6,618 bases of DNA from Planctomycetaceae bacterium. Its GTDB lineage: Bacteria; Planctomycetota; Planctomycetia; Pirellulales; Thermoguttaceae. Numbering within the stretch: the stretch's first letter is position 1; each line of letters opens with the position of its first letter. This document shows positions 3,748 through 6,618 of this stretch, in pieces. Location: the NCBI GenBank assembly GCA_009776995.1, contig WRMR01000286.1:1-6618 (forward strand). Reading direction: 5' to 3'. Under the pieces are notes generated by a model. It had not been told where the DNA came from, did no database searches, and worked only from the letters and a program-made list of their open reading frames with translations. The position numbers and the translations under genes are program-made.

Positions 3748-6237
3748 TTAAACCATATTGAGTAACGCTGCGAGCATTTCGTTGGACGTGGTGACAATTT
3801 TGGCGTTTGCCCGGTACATGGCGGAGGCGGAAATCATGTCGATCAGTTCGTTACCGATGTCGGTGTTGGACATTTCGAGCGAATTGCCATTGATCTTGCC
3901 GAACACGCCCTGGCCGGGTACGCCGATGACCGCCGGGCCGGAGTTTGGGCCGACGGAAAACAGGTTATCGCCGTATTGCACGAGTCCCTCGTTGTTGACA
4001 AAATGGGCAAGCAACACCTGGCCGAGCGGTCGCGTCACGCCGCTGGTGAAGGTTCCGATGATGACGCCGTTTTCGTCAATCGAGTAGCTGTACAACACGC
4101 CGGCACCCGCGCCGTCCTGGTCGGTCATGTTGAGGTTTTGGTTCTTGGTGGCCAGAGCCGCGACAGCACTCAGGTTCATCTCGAAGGAAAAGGTCAACGG
4201 ACTGGTACTGGCCACATCGGTGCGTTCAATCGTGATGGTCGTATTGTCCGCGTCGATCAGTTTGCCGTCCGAATCAAAACGAATCGTACCGGTTCCGGCA
4301 GCAATGCCGCTACCCGTCGCGGGCTGGTTGTCGCCTGAGTCAGCGTACCAGCGATACACGGTTTCCGTGTTGTTCTTGCTTTCGAGCGCGAACGTCAGGT
4401 TGACATTGACCGGTGCACCGAGCGAATCGTAAACCAGCAGATTCGTGGAAATGCCGTCGCCGATACTCTTTTGCGTTTCGTGGAACTGGAAATCCAACGG
4501 GTTGGTTTTGCCGTTGGAGACCAGTTGAAAGTCGCTCGAAGTCATTTGCAATTCGTTTTGGACGCCTGTGTTGCCCAAAATCACGATTTTGCCGCCAATC
4601 ATCGTTGCCCCGGCGGAACCACCGTTAATTTGGCTGCCGATCACGCCCTGGTCTTTCGGGATATCCGGATTCACTGCACCGGTTCGGATGCCAATGGCCT
4701 CATTGACAAAGCGGAGATATCCGGCCATTGTTGTGTCGGCGGTGACTGTCATGCTTTCCGTTTTGAGATCGTTGCCTCCTTTGTTGGGCGTGAAACTCAG
4801 TGTCCCTTCGCTGAACACCGGCACGAAACGGCCCAACTCATCGTGAACGCCGACATTGACCATGAGCGTGTTCGCGTTGGCCAACACGTCGCCTTTGCCG
4901 CCGAAACTCATTTTTGCGTTGCTGACCAGGTCGGCGTCACTCGTACTGTCGGTGACAGTCACATTGGCGCCAAGCGTGTTGACCGTTTCCACAAGATAAA
5001 ACGCGGTCGTGTTGTCGGCCAGCGAGCGGTAAATATTACGTCCGACCCAACCGTCGGGGTTGTTATTCGGGTCAACCGTTGGAATGTCGGACAGTATGAC
5101 CGCGCCGCTGTTGACGTTGATCGTCGCACTAACCCAGGATGGGCGGCTTTCGTTGCCATAAGCGTCAACGAATGTCACATAATACTGATAACCGCCTTCG
5201 AGTCGCGAAAGATCAAGCTGCGGATTGCCGGAAACCTCCGCCGTTGACTTCGTGTCCGTGTAACTTGCCCCGGCGGAAGCGACAGGCAGTTCGTCGATCA
5301 GGTAAAACTCGTCGCTTATCGGATCACTTGCGCGGTAAATGGCGATGTGTGTATAGGGCGGCGACGCATCGGGCGGCAGTTGCCCCAACGGGAGATTGTC
5401 GAGTGTGACCGAACTGCCGTCGCCTGGAACTTCGACCCAGATTTGCGTCGAGTAATCGGTCTGGTCGGCCAACACGCCATCGCGCGTATAAACGAAACGG
5501 TAGTAATACTTGCCTGATTCGACGGCTCCGCCTCCGCCGTTGCTTGTTGCCGTTGTATTGGCCGTTTCGACGCTCGGACGTGCCGCCTGAGAGACGCTGA
5601 CCGCATCGGCACCGGGCGACGACCACGAAAGATCGGTCATGGCGACCGATTCGAGAACTGTACCCTGTGTAGCGGAATCGCCGACCGCGTTGAGCAAGCC
5701 TTCCATCGTGACATTTTGCGTTGCTTCGGCGATTTTCGTCACGCCAACGGCAATGGTCAGTGGCGACAATTTGTCCGTGAGAATCTGAAACTTGTCATTG
5801 ACGGTGTAGCCCATGACATAATCGCCATTTTGCGTGACCAACTGCTGGTTGGCGTTGAGTTTGAAAGTGCCGTCGCGCGTATAGAGTTGCTGAACTGCCG
5901 ATAAGGAAGGGGAAATGATGAAAAAACCATCGCCGTTAATGGCCATGTCGGTGCCGGTCATACCGGGTTTGATCGCTCCCGGGCTGAAATTCGTCGTCGT
6001 CCCTGCTGTAAGTACACCCTGACCAATCTGGATCGGATTCGCCCCGGCGGAATACTGTGTCATTTCCGGGCTGGAGCCAAGTGTCCAAAAACGTGCGTAA
6101 ATCGTCGAAAAATCCGCCCGTTGCGACTTGAAACCTGATGTATTGGCGTTGGCAAGGTTATTGCCGATCACGCTGATACTGGTTTCCGCCGCACTCATGC
6201 CGGTATGCGCAACGTTTAACGAAGCAAACAAACCCAT
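3748..6237 (-). CDS. flgE: FlgE, flagellar hook protein with two inserted Ig/FN3-like domains
   Basis: Predicted 829-aa secreted hook subunit, about twice the ~400 aa of E. coli FlgE. Residues 1-45 are the basal-body rod motif (LFASLNVAHTGMSAAE, then ISVIGNNLANANTSGFK), which is the export and coiled-coil region. The hook-type stretch AINGDGFFIISP is at 99-110, and the C-terminal helix SNTDIGNELIDMISASAMYRAN (790-811) closes the protein. Between ~240 and ~437 lie two tandem beta-rich modules with parallel layouts: YYYRFVYTRDG...IYRASDPISDEFYLIDEL...YTDT and YQYYVTFVDAYG...IYRSLADNTTAFYLVETV...VTDS. They resemble Ig/FN3-like domains. A Gly-rich hinge (233-237) precedes them. The start at 6237 is preferred over an in-frame ATG at 6288 because AGGAAG (6245-6250) lies seven bases upstream and the rod motif should be N-terminal. 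It is first in the operon. Confidence 0.95.
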   Translation of the reverse strand: MGLFASLNVAHTGMSAAETSISVIGNNLANANTSGFKSQRADFSTIYARFWTLGSSPEMTQYSAGANPIQIGQGVLTAGTTTNFSPGAIKPGMTGTDMAINGDGFFIISPSLSAVQQLYTRDGTFKLNANQQLVTQNGDYVMGYTVNDKFQILTDKLSPLTIAVGVTKIAEATQNVTMEGLLNAVGDSATQGTVLESVAMTDLSWSSPGADAVSVSQAARPSVETANTTATSNGGGGAVESGKYYYRFVYTRDGVLADQTDYSTQIWVEVPGDGSSVTLDNLPLGQLPPDASPPYTHIAIYRASDPISDEFYLIDELPVASAGASYTDTKSTAEVSGNPQLDLSRLEGGYQYYVTFVDAYGNESRPSWVSATINVNSGAVILSDIPTVDPNNNPDGWVGRNIYRSLADNTTAFYLVETVNTLGANVTVTDSTSDADLVSNAKMSFGGKGDVLANANTLMVNVGVHDELGRFVPVFSEGTLSFTPNKGGNDLKTESMTVTADTTMAGYLRFVNEAIGIRTGAVNPDIPKDQGVIGSQINGGSAGATMIGGKIVILGNTGVQNELQMTSSDFQLVSNGKTNPLDFQFHETQKSIGDGISTNLLVYDSLGAPVNVNLTFALESKNNTETVYRWYADSGDNQPATGSGIAAGTGTIRFDSDGKLIDADNTTITIERTDVASTSPLTFSFEMNLSAVAALATKNQNLNMTDQDGAGAGVLYSYSIDENGVIIGTFTSGVTRPLGQVLLAHFVNNEGLVQYGDNLFSVGPNSGPAVIGVPGQGVFGKINGNSLEMSNTDIGNELIDMISASAMYRANAKIVTTSNEMLAALLNMV

Positions 6238-6277
6238 CTTCTGACTTCCTATCCGATTGATGAGGGTTGAGAGGAAT

Positions 6278-6297
6278 TTTGAACACAAGTGTTCAAA
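6278..6297. promoter_or_regulatory. Perfect 9+2+9 palindrome upstream of flgE, operator candidate
   Basis: TTTGAACAC (6278-6286), AA, GTGTTCAAA (6289-6297) form a perfect inverted repeat 41-60 bases upstream of the flgE start codon. The symmetry and size fit a binding site for a dimeric regulator. If initiation occurs near 6301, it would sit at the very start of the transcript, where it could also fold as a hairpin, though the two-base loop disfavours the fully paired form. The half-site GAAC/GTTC resembles some LexA boxes, but the internal spacing is six rather than four bases as in Bacillus, so no regulator is assigned. Confidence 0.5.
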
Positions 6298-6307
6298 TGT
6301 ATCGATT

Positions 6308-6315
6308 GTATCGGC
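6308..6315 (-). promoter_or_regulatory. Sigma-28-like -10 element for the flgE operon
   Basis: On the minus strand 6308-6315 reads GCCGATAC, seven of eight bases of the FliA/SigD flagellar sigma factor -10 consensus GCCGATAA. Upstream, the best -35 candidate is TAGA (6333-6336), three of four bases of TAAA but with a 17-bp gap instead of about 15, so the -35 support is weak. An overlapping TACAAT could instead be read as a sigma-70 -10 box without a good -35. Location, about 70 bases before the first gene of a flagellar operon, makes either reading plausible. Confidence 0.35.
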
Positions 6316-6463
6316 AAAACTGACTTGGTGACTCTAGTAATTTTTGGGGTATAGCTTTGAAATTACGTAAACCTGGCAAAAAAGGGAGAAATTGGTGTTG
6401 AAAAAATTTACGACACCCAAACGTTTTTTGCTCGCCAAGAAGCTGTTTTTCTTGTCCAAAACC

Positions 6464-6472
6464 TGGTATAAT
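6464..6472 (+). promoter_or_regulatory. Extended -10 promoter for the lysine-rich gene
   Basis: TGGTATAAT at 6464-6472 combines a perfect TATAAT hexamer with the extended -10 TG dinucleotide. The -35 region is poor (TGTTTT at 17-bp spacing, 6444-6449), which extended -10 promoters tolerate. Initiation near 6479 would give a leader of about 80 bases before the start codon at 6560. A-tracts and T-tracts upstream may act as UP-like elements. Confidence 0.6.
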
Positions 6473-6559
6473 TTGGAGATTCGGAATTCAGGATTTTTGT
6501 TACATCCGGAAGCCTCGAACAGCATCAATCATGAAATCTTTTGGTTAAGGAATCAAAAC

Positions 6560-6618
6560 ATGGCAAAAAAAGCGGTGGAAACAGAACCTGTCAAAAAGGA
6601 AAAATCAACGAAAGCAAG
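6560..6618 (+). CDS. Start of a lysine-rich protein, truncated by the window edge
   Basis: Only 19 full codons are present: MAKKAVETEPVKKEKSTKA, continuing past the window. The start is well supported by AAGGA (6547-6551) eight bases upstream and by the extended -10 promoter. The visible segment is dominated by Lys, Glu, Thr and Ala. Such charged N-termini occur in HU-like nucleoid proteins, DksA-like proteins and others, so no family can be assigned. It is divergent from the flagellar operon and may or may not be functionally linked to it. Confidence 0.7.
   Translation, partial: MAKKAVETEPVKKEKSTKA

Larger units (their letters stand above)
6238..6559. other. Divergent AT-rich control region between flgE and the lysine-rich gene
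   Basis: This 322-bp stretch has no convincing gene; a 64-codon minus-strand reading frame at 6334-6528 lacks a ribosome binding site and overlaps the promoter of the rightward gene. On the flgE side it contains the flgE ribosome binding site, a palindrome (6278-6297), a 9-bp-spaced direct repeat of TGTATCG (6298-6304 and 6307-6313) and a sigma-28-like -10 box. On the right side it contains an extended -10 promoter (6464-6472) and ribosome binding site. In the middle are A-tracts and a possible stem GGTGTTG/CGACACC (6394-6400 with 6411-6417), six bases before a T-run at 6424-6429, too loosely built to call a terminator. Confidence 0.6.

Noticed and set aside
4471..5247. Long plus-strand reading frame of 258 codons inside flgE
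   Set aside because: It is antisense to strongly recognisable FlgE sequence, has no ribosome binding site or recognisable domain, and its composition follows from the codon use of flgE.
6394..6429. Possible intrinsic terminator (GGTGTTG/CGACACC stem followed by a T-run)
   Set aside because: Loop of ten bases, a six-base gap before the T-run, and no upstream plus-strand gene to terminate.
6436..6454. CAAGAA/TTCTTG inverted repeat in the right-hand promoter region
   Set aside because: Short, AT-rich and expected by chance in this composition; no support beyond symmetry.
6334..6528. 64-codon minus-strand reading frame in the control region
   Set aside because: AT-rich, no ribosome binding site, no recognisable motif, and it overlaps the rightward extended -10 promoter.

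Overview
The window is a flagellar operon fragment read entirely on the minus strand, with one divergent gene start at the right edge. In transcription order (right to left) it encodes: the hook protein FlgE (829 aa, unusually large); the small FlbD/SwrD-family protein; the stator pair MotA and MotB; the stator-associated protein FliL; and a FliN-type motor switch protein with a long, repetitive N-terminus. Gene content and order (flgE-flbD-motA-motB-fliL-switch) are those of a widespread bacterial flagellar cluster. The short structured repeats in the gaps, the Ig-like domains in the hook protein and the extended FliN suggest a planctomycete-like or similarly repeat-rich Gram-negative bacterium, but that assignment is an inference and not certain.

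Layout. 6560-6618 (+) is the first 19 codons of a lysine-rich protein, preceded by an extended -10 promoter and a clear ribosome binding site. 6238-6559 is an AT-rich divergent control region holding that promoter and, on the flgE side, a sigma-28-like -10 box and a 9+2+9 palindrome. 3748-6237 is flgE. 3663-3747 is a heptad-repeat hairpin that exactly fills the flgE-flbD gap. 3444-3662 is flbD, 2646-3416 motA, and 2580-2640 a second, unrelated inverted repeat built on a 9-bp unit. 1878-2558 is motB, followed by an AT-rich 172-bp gap. 1121-1705 is fliL, followed by a 234-bp gap with a candidate promoter and one copy of a third repeat family. 104-886 is the FliN-like gene, and 5-73 is a second copy of that third repeat.

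How the genes work together. FlgE polymerises into the hook. MotA/MotB form the ion-driven stator, FliL associates with it, and FlbD/SwrD-type proteins support motor power. The FliN-like protein belongs to the cytoplasmic C-ring, where the stator generates torque and CheY-P sets rotation direction. The most interesting point is that the FliN-like protein carries four spaced copies of the short 'Q-x-[DE]-[IV]-[DE]-x-L-L' motif that FliM and FliY normally carry once at the N-terminus as the CheY-P docking peptide. No fliM is found between fliL and fliN, where it often lies. Second is the hook protein's insertion of two tandem Ig/FN3-like domains. Third is that several operon gaps are filled by distinct short-repeat hairpins.
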